Source: CAVSQX01 sp963730225
GTDB taxonomy: Bacteria; Planctomycetota; Phycisphaerae; Tepidisphaerales; Tepidisphaeraceae
Direction: 5' to 3'
Assembly: GCA_963730225.1 (NCBI GenBank)
Contig: CAVSQX010000001.1
Location: 62,001-126,000 of the forward strand
DNA: 64,000 nt
The translations under genes and the position numbers were made by a program. Below are positions 7,921 to 16,925 of this stretch, in pieces. How positions within the stretch are numbered: the first letter of the stretch is position 1; every line of letters starts with the position of its first letter. Under the pieces are notes generated by a model. The model was not told the DNA's origin. It searched no databases and worked only from the letters and a program-made list of their open reading frames with translations.

Positions 7921-9117
7921 TTACAGCTCGTCAATAAAGGCGCGATGCAACATGGATTGAAAGAGGGCATTCAAACGGGTGCGGCTAGTGGTTTGAATAG
8001 CTTCGAGCTCGCGGATTTCTGCCACCCGCTGGGCGAACTCTTTTTGCAAAGCCACGGGCGGCACCGGAACAATGATGGACTTTAGCTCCTTGGAATTTAT
8101 ATTGGCCTGTCCAACTGCGCCACGGGCCATCTCCGCAAGTCGCTGTTTCATAACTGGCAGATTCATAAAAGTAGTGAAGTGCTGCGGATGCTCAACGTCG
8201 GGTCGGAACCGAACACGAATGAAATAGGATGCGGCCACCGCTTCAAACCGACCATCCCACATTCCAGTTTTGCCGACAAGTTCACGGCTGTTTGTGCGGT
8301 TAAACAAAACGTCTCCCGCTTTCAATCGCTGTTTTGCAAGTTCGCTTTCACCCAACTCGACCGTTTTCAAATCTTCGAGGTCTAGCAGTCCCTCGGTCGT
8401 CACATTTCCCATCCGCAAAACGGTAATGCCACGATCTTCTTCGTTGGCCTTCTGGCTCGTGCCATAATCGCACGCCTCAATAAGTTCACCGACAGGCTGT
8501 AACCGCCAGTTTTTTTGGTTTGTCGATGGATCGCCAAACAATTCATTGAAGATGGCGGGGATGAGGGCGTCGGTCCGGCGGTCGGCTTCAGCGCGGAGTT
8601 TGCGCAACTCACTCGCTTCTTCCAGCAGATTCACGATCCGCGTCTGCTCTGCCAGGGGCGGCACGGGAATCGGAAATCCTTTTAGGAAATCGGCCGGAAC
8701 ACGTTTTTGGCCCGCACTCCCCGTAAAATTAGCTTCCGCAGCGGAACGGAATGATGGCTGGCGGATGAAGGCGAAGACCCATTGCGATAACAACTCCGGA
8801 ATTGGGCGTAGAACATGAAACTCCGTTGAGCCGAACCCAAGACCGCCGCTCAAATTCCGAGCTATCGCTGCTTTTCCGTTCTGCATACAAGGCGTGATTT
8901 TTGCGAAGAGAACATCGTTCTCCTTGAATGGTGTGTAGCCTTTGGAGGCTTGGTTGTATGGACGGAGTTGAGGCAGAGCGATACTGCCGTTGATTTCATC
9001 CACCGCTGCCATTGGAACAAAAGTGACTTCGGCATCGGCGGTAGGAGTTTCCGAAGTCGTGAGTTTTGGATTTATGGCACAGACTTCGCCCAACGGTTTT
9101 GTAGGCCAATGTTTCAT
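7921..9117 (-). CDS. hsdS: Type I restriction-modification specificity subunit HsdS
   Basis: A 398-aa specificity subunit that reads the bipartite DNA target for the HsdM methylase and HsdR translocase. It has two target-recognition domains. The first starts WPTKPLGEVCAINP and ends in a conserved spacer helix with the IPVPPLAEQTRIV motif (~residue 150). The second starts NWRLQPVGELIEACDYG and ends with the matching IVPVPPVALQKEFAQRV helix (~residue 365). Length and tandem organisation are normal. Its ATG overlaps the hsdM stop by 4 bp (ATGA), so the two are translationally coupled. There is no second hsdS or partial TRD nearby that would suggest shuffling. Confidence 0.9.
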   Translation of the reverse strand: MKHWPTKPLGEVCAINPKLTTSETPTADAEVTFVPMAAVDEINGSIALPQLRPYNQASKGYTPFKENDVLFAKITPCMQNGKAAIARNLSGGLGFGSTEFHVLRPIPELLSQWVFAFIRQPSFRSAAEANFTGSAGQKRVPADFLKGFPIPVPPLAEQTRIVNLLEEASELRKLRAEADRRTDALIPAIFNELFGDPSTNQKNWRLQPVGELIEACDYGTSQKANEEDRGITVLRMGNVTTEGLLDLEDLKTVELGESELAKQRLKAGDVLFNRTNSRELVGKTGMWDGRFEAVAASYFIRVRFRPDVEHPQHFTTFMNLPVMKQRLAEMARGAVGQANINSKELKSIIVPVPPVALQKEFAQRVAEIRELEAIQTTSRTRLNALFQSMLHRAFIDEL

Positions 9118-10625
9118 TTCTTTTTGTCGATTTTGGCCAGTAATGCGTCACCGCGTTGAATGATTTCGTTTTCGACCTTCAAAACATCACGGAGAATCTC
9201 GACAGGCGCATCATGATTGACAACTTCAGTCGCCACCGTCTTATAGCGTCCGGCAGCAAGACTCCAATCATTCTTTTTAATTTTTTCGATTGGCACACGA
9301 TAGCTGTTCAAGCCTTCGTCGCGGTTGTGCCACTTGGTCAAAACGTCGGGAATGTCATTCGCCTCAATCGGTGTTCGCTTGTCGTCGAGACTGAAACCAT
9401 CGGCGGTGAGATCATAAAACCAGACGGATTTAGTCAGCGAGCCTTTTTGAAAAATCAGGACGGCAGTTCCAACCCCCGAATACGGTTTGAAAACGCCGCT
9501 CGGCAGACTAATGACCGCTTGTAAGTCACACTCAGTCAAAAGTAATTCGCGTAATTTGGTTGCGGCGTTCGTCGAGCCGAAAAGCACCCCGTTCGGCACG
9601 ATAACACCGGCACGACCGCCGGGCGTAAGGTGGTCAACGAACCATTTGAGAAAGAGCAATTCAGTAGCTCGAGTGTCCAATCTGAAATTGAGATCGCCAA
9701 GAATGCTTTCCTCTTGCACTTTGCCTGCGAACGGCGGATTGGCGAGAATGACATCAAACCGTTGGCCGGGATATAGGCCCCCAAAGCCGGTCGTGAGTGG
9801 ATTGAAATGATCAATCTTGGCGCGTTCCAACTGGTGCAAGTAAAGGTTTAGGATGGCGATTTTCACCATGTTGGCATCATTGTCGAAGCCAGTGAATGCC
9901 TGCTCCTCAAGAAACTTCCATTGTGCTGGCTTGAGCATTGAGCCGTCCACATTGCCGCGTTTGAAGTCGGCGGGCTTCGTGTTCTGACGCAAGATATGGG
10001 TGAAAGCGGAAATCAAAAAGCCCGCCGTGCCGCACGCGGGATCGCATATACGCTGCCCTGGCCGTGGGTCTACCAATTCAACGATAAGGTCAATGATGTG
10101 ACGCGGGGTACGGAACTGACCGTTCGTGCCAGACATGGAAAGTTTTGATAGGAGATATTCGTACATATCGCCTTTGAGGTCGTGGCCATCGTGGGCAGAT
10201 AAGTCCAATTCTTGAATTCCCTGAACCACCGCACGGAGCGTGGGACGATCGTAGATTTTGAGTGTGGCCCGGCTGAACAAGAGCTTTCCCGTGTCAGTCA
10301 GACCAGGCAATTCGTGCAAGCTTTCGATGGCGTTGCGGACAGCATCGAAAAGTTCGTCACCGGCGAGCGTGACGAAATTGCCCCACGCAAAGCGTGACCA
10401 TTTGCCAGAAAAAATGCGGACATATTTCTTGTCGAGGCTGGCAAGGGTTTCATCTTTTTCAGTAAGCAACCGGAGAAAAAGCAGATACGAACACTGTTCA
10501 ATCGAATCCATCGGGTTGTTTACGCCACCCGCCCAAAGGATGTTCATGAGCTGGTCAACTTTCTGACGCAAGCCCGATGAAAAGAAATTTGAGCCGTTAG
10601 TTGTAGTTTGGGTATCGGAAGCCAT
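9114..10625 (-). CDS. hsdM: Type I restriction-modification adenine methyltransferase HsdM
   Basis: A 503-aa N6-adenine methyltransferase subunit. An N-terminal HsdM helical region (residues ~15-140, with MDSIEQCSYLLFLRLL) is followed by a Rossmann methylase with SAM-binding motif I DPACGTAGFL (~residue 197) and catalytic motif IV NPPF in ILANPPFAGK (~residue 303). The downstream GGRAGVIVPNGVLFG segment is typical of the family. Length is normal and the frame is intact. It lies 12 bp downstream of hsdR and overlaps hsdS, giving an hsdR-hsdM-hsdS operon transcribed leftward. With HsdS intact, modification should work even if HsdR is broken. Confidence 0.93.
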   Translation of the reverse strand: MASDTQTTTNGSNFFSSGLRQKVDQLMNILWAGGVNNPMDSIEQCSYLLFLRLLTEKDETLASLDKKYVRIFSGKWSRFAWGNFVTLAGDELFDAVRNAIESLHELPGLTDTGKLLFSRATLKIYDRPTLRAVVQGIQELDLSAHDGHDLKGDMYEYLLSKLSMSGTNGQFRTPRHIIDLIVELVDPRPGQRICDPACGTAGFLISAFTHILRQNTKPADFKRGNVDGSMLKPAQWKFLEEQAFTGFDNDANMVKIAILNLYLHQLERAKIDHFNPLTTGFGGLYPGQRFDVILANPPFAGKVQEESILGDLNFRLDTRATELLFLKWFVDHLTPGGRAGVIVPNGVLFGSTNAATKLRELLLTECDLQAVISLPSGVFKPYSGVGTAVLIFQKGSLTKSVWFYDLTADGFSLDDKRTPIEANDIPDVLTKWHNRDEGLNSYRVPIEKIKKNDWSLAAGRYKTVATEVVNHDAPVEILRDVLKVENEIIQRGDALLAKIDKKK

Positions 10626-10637
10626 GTGATTTGGATT

Positions 10638-13039
10638 TTACAATGTGAGCGAGCTTGCGAGCAAAGATTGCCGGACAAGACTGGATTGCCGCAACGCTTC
10701 AAAGACATTCTCGCGTGCGTCAAACCGTGACAAAGCAGAGACGCCGCCCAGCCGATTGAACTGGCTGGCGTTGAAGATGGTCATGTCGCCTTCCATGAAT
10801 TTGCGGAGTGAATTGGAATCTTCGGCAATCAATTGGGCAGTGGCGTCGAGCCATTTCTGTTCGTTGTATCGAAGATTGAAGCGAGCCGCGATCGAATCAA
10901 CCGCGTCAGAAACGATCGCGTCGCGTGTCGGCAGCGGCTTGCGTCCGACCGCGTTATACACAAATGCCGGAGTGCTGGCGGGCACGCCGTAAGACATGAT
11001 GAGCTTGTCGGGCGAGTAGAACATTTCCGGGCGGTGATAAAACTGCTCGTTGACGATGGTTTCAACCGCATCGTCGTCCTCGGCTTCGACGGCGGCTTTA
11101 AGCTCTGGTGTACCGGCAACAAATTCACGGATGTCTCGCTCGTAGCCGCCGCGAAACGTCATCACGTCCACCTTCTCGCCATCCGGCCCGATGATGGTAA
11201 TTTCTCGACTGACAAGCGTGTCCACGCCTTCCCATGTCGGAATAACGCGGGGTGACGATGGCGGGGTTGGTTCGGCGCCCTCCGGCATCGTGAGTTGCTT
11301 CACCGCCGCTAGTGGCGGGTGGATTTGGAATCGTCCGCTGCGATTCTTTTTTCTCACGCGGAATTTTCAACGGAACGGCGTAATCGTATTTTTCCTCGAA
11401 GTATTCGGCGACCGCGCAGAAATCGAGCATGAAGAAATTTTTCTTCTCGTATTCGGTGTTGCCGATCTTGAACGTAAACAAGCGCGTGCCGCGTCCTTTG
11501 ATTTGGATGTATTCGGTCGGCGAAAAGATTGGTCGCATCAAACCGATGTTCAGTAAGTCGCGGCAATTGTAGCCGGTGGAAAGCATGTCCACGGACACAG
11601 CGATACGCTCCGGGCGTTTGCCGTCACGAAATTCCTTGGCGATGGACGAGGCGTCCTGGATGCGGCTCGTGATAGTGACGGCAATGCCGGGTTGAAGCTC
11701 GTTGAAAATTTTCGTCAAGGCCGTGGCGTGTGTCTGGTTGACGGCAAATACGAGAGACTTGCCGATGAGTGCCTGACGGATCGCGTTGGGCTTCTTTCAA
11801 AAAGGCTTCGCACATGACGCGGTTGCGAGCGGGCGTGAAAATCTTCCGTTCAAGGTCTTTGATTTTGAAATTCTCTTCCTGTTCATTGACGACAACAGCC
11901 CAGCCGGATTCATCAAGGGATTTCGTGGTGATGTCGGAACGAAGATCAATAATCTTCGGCAGACACAAGAACGGGCCTTCCGGGTCTTTCACCGCGTCAA
12001 TGATGTCATAGCGGAACGTGGGGAAGCCCGGCTTGCAGCCGAAATAATTGTAGGTGTCGCGGAGCAACCGGATTTCTAGGGCTTTCGGGTTTTTCTGTTG
12101 AAGCTCTTCGATATTGACGTTTTTCAGATACGCTCTTGGCGTGGCGGTCAAGCCGATGCGCGTCGCTTGGAAGAATTGAACGACTTCGCGAGCATCGCCG
12201 TAGATCGAGCGGTGTGCCTCGTCATTCACGACAAGATCAAAATGGAACGGCGTGAATTCCTCGCGGTAACGGCGGTCAACCATGAGGGATTGCAGCGTCG
12301 CAACCACAACCGACGAACCGAGCAACTCGCCCGGTCTGCGACGGGCGGTCTTATAGAGGACTGGCTTGTATTCCGCCAGCACGACGTTGAAGTCCTCAAG
12401 CGTCTGTTTGGCAAGTTCGATGCGATCAACGATGAAAAGAACGCGCTCGGCGTTGCGTGTTGTGAGAAAACGCCGAATGAGTGCGGCACAAAGAAGCGTC
12501 TTGCCTGTACCGGTCGCCATTTCAAGTAGGAATTTTCGGAGCACTTTTTCGTCGAACAAACGGGCAACGGTATCCATTGCCTCAATCTGGTAGCGGCGGA
12601 CGACCAAGTCGGGCCTGAATTTTTTGAGATAATCCGGCGCCATGACTTCACTCATCAACGGGCGTGGCGGCTGGAGATTCTTCAATCGGACCCGCTCCAA
12701 GTCGGAACGCGAGGGAAGCCGCTCAATTCGATAAGCGTCTTGATCTTTGCGGGTGTAATTCCAAAACCAATGCTCGCGCCCGTTGGAAAGGATGATGAAC
12801 GGGGCTTTCAAATTTTCGGCGTAACCGCGCGCCTGCTCTTTTGCGTCGTAGGGATCAACGTCTTCTCGCTTGGCCTCCACAACGCAAAGCGGGCCGTGTT
12901 TGCCGCCAAGCACATAATCAGCCCGCCCCGTCTCACCATTCAATTCAAAACGTACTTGATGGCCGTCGAGCAAGTCCCAGCCGCTTTCGCCAAGCGCCCT
13001 GTCGATAAGAATCCTTGAAAATGCTTCGTTTTGCCCCAT
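10638..13039 (-). pseudogene. hsdR: Type I restriction endonuclease HsdR, interrupted by two frameshifts
   Basis: Three consecutive frames together encode one HsdR of roughly 800 residues. Segment 1 (from the ATG at 13039) has the N-terminal nuclease (GRADYVLGG...VVEAKRED), the helicase Walker A MATGTGKT and a DEAH box (NDEAHRS). Segment 2 has the second RecA domain (VSVDMLSTGYN, IQIKGRGTRLF). Segment 3 has the C-terminal helical domain (EQFYHRPEMFYSPDKL). The first shift lies near 11,795 (a three-base run, or the ~30 bp after it). The second lies at the six-T run 11,347-11,352; removing one base restores LKIPREKKNRSGRF. Both need loss of one base, so sequencing or assembly error is as likely as true decay. 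If real, the system would modify but not restrict. Confidence 0.85.
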
Positions 13040-13145
13040 GCTTCATTGTGAGAATTGACCCGCGAGGGCGTACAGGCGCTGGAAACAGAAAAAGGCGAAA
13101 ACTGCAACCGCAGCCCGTGCCAGACAACCCTATGCGTATGGCCGA

Positions 13146-13174
13146 ATCATACAGCAAACTTCGCAATTCGGCAA
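13146..13174 (-). promoter_or_regulatory. Candidate sigma70-type promoter of the hsdRMS operon
   Basis: On the minus strand TTGCCG (13174-13169) is followed after 17 bp by TATGAT (13151-13146), about 100 bp upstream of the hsdR ATG. It is back to back with the plus-strand promoter at 13230-13258. Confidence 0.45.
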
Positions 13175-13229
13175 TCGGTGCGAATACGTTCGGACAGATG
13201 AGGCAATATCAATCACTTGCGTAACCCGC

Positions 13230-13258
13230 TTGACGGCAAAACGCGTGAGTGATATTCT
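13230..13258 (+). promoter_or_regulatory. Candidate sigma70-type promoter of the mini-HTH operon
   Basis: TTGACG (13230-13235), a 17-bp spacer and TATTCT (13253-13258) lie about 120 bp upstream of the first mini-HTH gene. The 339-bp gap 13,040-13,378 otherwise shows no gene; its right part is AT-rich. Confidence 0.45.
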
Positions 13259-13378
13259 CGTAAATAATGCAGACACGATGGTAATAGGGAAATACCAAAT
13301 TTACAGGGGGAAAACGTCCTCTTCATTACCACCAGATATTATTGCAGTCGAATTCAGAATCACAAAAGGCCTATAAAC

Positions 13379-13594
13379 ATGGATAATAATCTTGAGAAAT
13401 CAACAAATAAGCTTTTGAAGGTAATAGTCGCTTTGCTACTTCGAGGAAGAAACGAAGAGACTCCGAGCCTTCGATCGCAAATAGAATTTCTGCACGACCT
13501 CGGCCTTAAGCCCGTCGAAATCGCCGAAATCCTGGGCCGGACGAATACCCACATCAACAAGGAGCTTTCCGGCATTCGGAAGGCGCGAAAATAG
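13379..13594 (+). CDS. Mini-HTH protein 1 (71 aa)
   Basis: A small basic protein with an N-terminal hydrophobic helix (NKLLKVIVALLLRG, ~residues 10-23) and a C-terminal helix-turn-helix: LGLKPVEIAEILGRTNTHI...LSGIRK at residues ~41-68. The HTH resembles sigma-70 region 4 or MarR-like recognition helices. It is the first of five small genes in the cassette with the same plan. AAAAGG lies upstream of the ATG. It starts a rightward operon divergent from hsdR. A DNA-binding role is inferred from the HTH; no family name is claimed. Confidence 0.65.
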   Translation: MDNNLEKSTNKLLKVIVALLLRGRNEETPSLRSQIEFLHDLGLKPVEIAEILGRTNTHINKELSGIRKARK

Positions 13595-13605
13595 AAGGAA
13601 TGACC

Positions 13606-13767
13606 ATGCCAAAGAATGAAGAAAAAATCGAAGCCCTTTTGCAAGACCTCATGATAATTCAACTCGGACTTGCCGGTCTAAGCCAACATCAGATTCGCAA
13701 AATCATCGGTGTGGATATGCATCGGGTCAGTCGCATCGTGAAGCACTTAAAAAAAATCAGCAAATAA
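13606..13767 (+). CDS. Mini-HTH protein 2 (53 aa)
   Basis: A short gene preceded by AAGGAA six bases before its ATG and placed 11 bp after mini-HTH 1. The product begins MPKNEEKIEALLQDLMI and ends with AGLSQHQIRKIIGVDMHRVS then RIVKHLKKISK, i.e. a leading helix and an HTH that fills almost the whole protein. It matches the other mini-HTH proteins at the pattern G-(x)4-I-x-x-I-hydrophobic-G-(x)6-V. The regular context, the ribosome binding site and the paralogy support it as a real gene. Confidence 0.6.
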   Translation: MPKNEEKIEALLQDLMIIQLGLAGLSQHQIRKIIGVDMHRVSRIVKHLKKISK

Positions 13768-13771
13768 ATCT

Positions 13772-13957
13772 ATGCCCAAGGACCAAACGCAAATAATCGA
13801 CGAAAAGCTCGACGTGATGATCGAGCTATTGCAAAACCTCCTGGCTTTGGAACTCTCACGCTCCGGTGCGACGCATAGCCAGATATGTAAGCGTATCCAC
13901 GTCACAAACAAAACGGTCGGGGAAATGCTCAAAGGTACGAAGAATAAAGACGAATAA
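13772..13957 (+). CDS. Mini-HTH protein 3 (61 aa)
   Basis: Begins 4 bp after mini-HTH 2. It has a leading helix (IDEKLDVMIELLQNLLALEL) and an HTH at residues ~32-56 (SGATHSQICKRIHVTNKTVGEMLKG). It is the third of four tandem paralogs and is about 25-30% identical to its neighbours by eye, so the array is old rather than a recent duplication. Function unknown; DNA binding is inferred. Confidence 0.6.
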   Translation: MPKDQTQIIDEKLDVMIELLQNLLALELSRSGATHSQICKRIHVTNKTVGEMLKGTKNKDE

Positions 13958-13961
13958 TCTC

Positions 13962-14198
13962 ATGACTGAAAAGGAAGACTCGGCAATTTCAAAGAAGCTC
14001 AACGTGCTGATCGCCATTTCGCTTCGACAGCTTTTGGGCGACAAGGAGTTCGACGCAAAGGCAAGGCGACGGGCAGGGATAGGCGATGTTGTTCGTTATC
14101 TTGCAGAGATGGGGCTGGATGCCAAAGACATCGCCGCCATCGTGGGCTCACCTCTGCAAAGCGTTCGGACGCTTTTGACCCCTAATCGACGAAAATGA
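13962..14198 (+). CDS. Mini-HTH protein 4 (78 aa)
   Basis: Start taken at the ATG at 13962, 4 bp after the previous stop; an upstream in-frame start would overlap mini-HTH 3. The product has a leading helix (ISKKLNVLIAISLRQLL) and a C-terminal HTH (MGLDAKDIAAIVGSPLQSVRTLL, residues ~50-72). It follows the plan of the other four mini-HTH proteins. It ends one base before the ATG of the TIGR02391 gene, implying coupled expression. Confidence 0.6.
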   Translation: MTEKEDSAISKKLNVLIAISLRQLLGDKEFDAKARRRAGIGDVVRYLAEMGLDAKDIAAIVGSPLQSVRTLLTPNRRK

Positions 14199-14199
14199 C

Positions 14200-14928
14200 A
14201 TGGGAAGACCGGCAATTCTCGATCGCAAATTGATGGGAAGGGTTGCCGCAAAGCTCGGCAAGAAGGACATCACGGCCGTCAATTCTATTGTGAGCAGGAA
14301 GGCATCTAAGTTAGGGATATCGTCGGAAGCCGCGTTGGTTGTCTTGGCAAAGGAGCAAGGAATAGGCACCTCGGCATTCCAGCGAAAACTGGACGCTGCA
14401 AAACAGGCAGAAATCCGAGGCAACTTGGCGTCCTTCTTCTCGCCACAACGACGCAATGTACGCGATGAAAATCGCGGGAACAATTCGGGGCCATCAAGGC
14501 CTGCTATCAGCAAAAGAGCGTCGCTCAAAGCTGCCATTGAATACCTGTTGCAAGACCAGGAATTGAAGACGCGATGCCAAGACATTTTATTAGCCTCAAC
14601 GAATTTTGACAGGCCTATAAATCAAGCGACGCTCGTGCTTGAAGATCGCATTAGAAAAAAGGCGATGCCGACGCAGAAGTTAGTCGGTGAAAACCTGGTC
14701 GGTTATGCGTTCAATGACGACCCCGCGAGAACGGTGCTTCGGGTTGCCAGTAACGATTCTGATGATCAGCGGGGGTTCACGCAGATTTTGAAGGGCATTG
14801 TTCCAGCTTTTCGCAACAAGACTCATCATCATATCATCAATTCCTTTTCGAGAGACGAAGCGATACGAGTGTGCGGGTTCATTGACGTACTGCTGCGAGT
14901 CGTAGACGGGTCGACAAAGGTCAGATAG
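14200..14928 (+). CDS. TIGR02391 (Ymh-type) protein with HEPN-like RNxxxxH motif
   Basis: A 242-aa protein. The N-terminal ~100 residues are basic and helical. The C-terminal half (~residues 105-240) matches the TIGR02391/Hypoth_Ymh family: LVLEDRIRKKA, LVGENLVGYAF, then DDQRGFTQILKGIVPAFRNKTHHH and a final helix. The RNKTHHH segment fits the Rx4-6H catalytic motif of HEPN ribonucleases, which are common in abortive-infection and toxin systems; applying that to this protein is inference. It follows mini-HTH 4 by one base and precedes mini-HTH 5. TIGR02391 proteins are often found beside restriction-modification genes, as here. It could be the effector of the mini-HTH operon. Confidence 0.7.
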   Translation: MGRPAILDRKLMGRVAAKLGKKDITAVNSIVSRKASKLGISSEAALVVLAKEQGIGTSAFQRKLDAAKQAEIRGNLASFFSPQRRNVRDENRGNNSGPSRPAISKRASLKAAIEYLLQDQELKTRCQDILLASTNFDRPINQATLVLEDRIRKKAMPTQKLVGENLVGYAFNDDPARTVLRVASNDSDDQRGFTQILKGIVPAFRNKTHHHIINSFSRDEAIRVCGFIDVLLRVVDGSTKVR

Positions 14929-14949
14929 AGAAGACATAATCGACATTAC

Positions 14950-15237
14950 ATGGGGCGGCACGGAGCCGCAACGGCTATGATAAAAAAGAAAGCGAAGAAA
15001 AACAAAAGCGACGATAGCGCTAATGATCGCGACGAACTGACACCGCAAGAACTCCGGGCGCGTTTGGATGCACTCGTTATGCTCCTGTGTCTACAGCAGT
15101 TTGGCGATGAGAATGGCAAATTAGACCAAACCCAAGTTGCGAGACTGCTGCACAAGGCAGGTTACAAACCGATAGAGATCGCAAGGATTTTCGGGAAAAA
15201 GAAAGCCACCGATGTTTCGGGCTACCTCTACAGATAA
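14950..15237 (+). CDS. Mini-HTH protein 5 (95 aa or shorter)
   Basis: Contains a Lys-rich N-terminus, a leading helix (LRARLDALVMLLCLQQF) and a C-terminal HTH (AGYKPIEIARIFGKKKATDVSGYL, residues ~69-93), very similar in pattern to mini-HTH 1 (LGLKPVEIAEILG). An internal ATG at 14977 (MIKKKAKKNK) is an equally good start. It lies 21 bp after the HEPN-like gene and 2 bp before the next gene. Confidence 0.6.
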   Translation: MGRHGAATAMIKKKAKKNKSDDSANDRDELTPQELRARLDALVMLLCLQQFGDENGKLDQTQVARLLHKAGYKPIEIARIFGKKKATDVSGYLYR

Positions 15238-15239
15238 CC

Positions 15240-16126
15240 ATGTCGAACGAATTCACAGACCGGGCCTCGAATCTCAACGATAACCTGGTGAACGCCGCCA
15301 AGATCATCGGGCGCTCTGAAACATGCCCAAGCCGTTTTCGAAGCGATCTACCGCGGCAAGCAAGTAGTCAAAAGTCAGCAAGATATTCAGCGTATGACAA
15401 AGCTTTCATCAGTGAGAGTTTTGCAGATTACGGGGAAGCTCGCGGCAAATCATATTATCGACAAGAAAAAAGTGGATGGTTACTTTGCTTTCCAGAAGAT
15501 CGAATTTTTCTCGCATCACAAGGTCGCGGTTTTGCGGTACGCGAGAGATGCGAAGAAACGGGAGAAAGTTCCGACGAAGGTAAATCCAAAGGGTATCAAT
15601 GGCATGGCGGTAGTTACCGTCCAGTATCCGAAGAAGCTCTTCGACGTTGCTCAAATCACGATAGACGACATCGACAATTTTTCAAAGGTGGCGAATATTC
15701 CGCACGGCCAGAAGCATAAGCCCGTCGTGGAGAAGTGGTTTAAGCACGGCATGCAGAAGATCATCGGTGAAACGGGCAAGTTCACCGATTGGGGCGGAGA
15801 GAAGAACGATTTATTCACAACAAAAGTACGGATCAAAGGCAAGCGACTTCCGTGCGCAGTTTGCGTTCAAAGGCCGTGGGACAAAGGGTGTATTGACGCT
15901 CAAGAAACTGGGCAAAAATGGTGACCAGCTTCCGACGCTATTCAAAAGCGATGCACAGGTGTTCATCGTCGAGTATTGGGGGCATGTCGATCAGGTGGTT
16001 AATGAGTTGATGCATACCCTTGCGATCTCGCGTTCGGCGATTCACCAGCACAAAATTTACTTCTGCGTCGTCGATGGCGATGACACACAACGAATCATTA
16101 TGGCATACCCGAAGTCCTTTCCTTAA
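15240..16126 (+). pseudogene. HTH-containing protein of unknown family, two frameshifts
   Basis: Three frames join into one protein of ~290 residues. It starts MSNEFTDRASNLNDNLVNAAK (15240), continues in a second frame with AQAVFEAIYRGKQVVKSQQDI and a winged-helix-like TKLSSVRVLQITGKLAANHII segment, and ends in a third frame with GRGTKGVLTLKKLGKNG...IYFCVVDGDDTQRII. The shifts lie near 15,320 and near 15,842. The N-terminal half has a DNA-binding look; I do not recognise the C-terminal half. It is the last gene of the mini-HTH/HEPN operon. The similar frameshifts in housekeeping genes elsewhere make sequence error plausible. Confidence 0.55.
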
Positions 16127-16138
16127 CCGTCCGGCTCG

Positions 16139-16417
16139 TTACCCAACCATCTCAGAATCGTCGGTCGCCTCGGAATGACGAGGCATCGCATAGAATTCCT
16201 CCAGCCGGAGCACATCGTTACGTCTGGTGAACATTAACGGCGGATCACCGCTCAAGGTGTCCCCCTGAATGATGTACAGGTCGCCGACGTAGCCGGGCGA
16301 TCCGCTGTGAAACTTGAACTTGGCGCCGTAGACCATGGCGGCAAAGTTCTCAGGCTTCTCGTCCTCGTCGATTCCCCATGCCTCCTTGACGGCGGGAATC
16401 GCCATTATCTCATCCAT
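16139..16417 (-). CDS. Hypothetical protein (92 aa)
   Basis: An acidic small protein (MDEIMAIPAVKEAWGIDEDEKPE...) with a compact beta-rich middle (YVGDLYIIQGDTL). No family recognised. It is convergent with the frameshifted HTH gene, 12 bp away. Just upstream, a second frame beginning at the ATG at ~16,449 reads MNKPIEITLTEWM and would join smoothly with one added base, so the true start may be there with a frameshift between. Confidence 0.5.
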   Translation of the reverse strand: MDEIMAIPAVKEAWGIDEDEKPENFAAMVYGAKFKFHSGSPGYVGDLYIIQGDTLSGDPPLMFTRRNDVLRLEEFYAMPRHSEATDDSEMVG

Positions 16418-16925
16418 TCCGTAAGGGTAATTTCAATTGGTTTATTCATTGTTATTTTTTGCTTTTTAACACGTTTTATTTACACCACATAACACAAGTG
16501 TGTACCTGCGTCGATGTGGGTGTTTCGACCTGACGACAGCTATTCACTGTCGCTTGAGCGGAGCCATCACAGGCGACGCCAGGGCGCAGTCAACGCCTGA
16601 AGCGGCTTTACGGCCGTGGCGAGCCTGTACAACCCAAACACGCGGCAGTGATGCCAAATCTGAATCCTCCCGATGCGTGAGCATTGGCGCCCTGGCCTCG
16701 TCGGGGGCAATTGAACGAAACGGGTGGTTGATGTGGTGCGGGCGGAGGCTGGCTGGCTTCCGACGCCTTGGGCGTCCGACCTCGTCGGTGCCCGCTTCCT
16801 CCTTAACCCGTTTCCATTCTCCTCGCCTGGGTATCCTGGGTGACGGCGTAAGCCCCGCCCGTGCATGTCCTGTAAAGGACATCACTCGTCGTCTTAACGG
16901 ACATTTCGTGTTAGATTTAACCCAC
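16418..16925. other. Intergenic stretch with short GC hairpins
   Basis: AT-rich to ~16,500, then GC-rich. No gene with a supported start is visible. It holds hairpins GACGCC-TTG-GGCGTC (16762-16776) and ATGTCCT-GTAA-AGGACAT (16865-16882), of the same kind as those inside the adjacent 280-bp repeat. Confidence 0.5.

Noticed and set aside
7921..9117. Shufflon-like hsdS inversion
   Set aside because: hsdS is a single complete gene; no second TRD or short inverted repeats inside it. The 280-bp repeats flank the whole cassette instead.
11341..11356. Programmed frameshift at the A6 run in hsdR
   Set aside because: The required change is +1 (or -2), not the -1 typical of A-AAA-AAG slippage, and many other genes in the window have comparable slips, so error or mutation is simpler.
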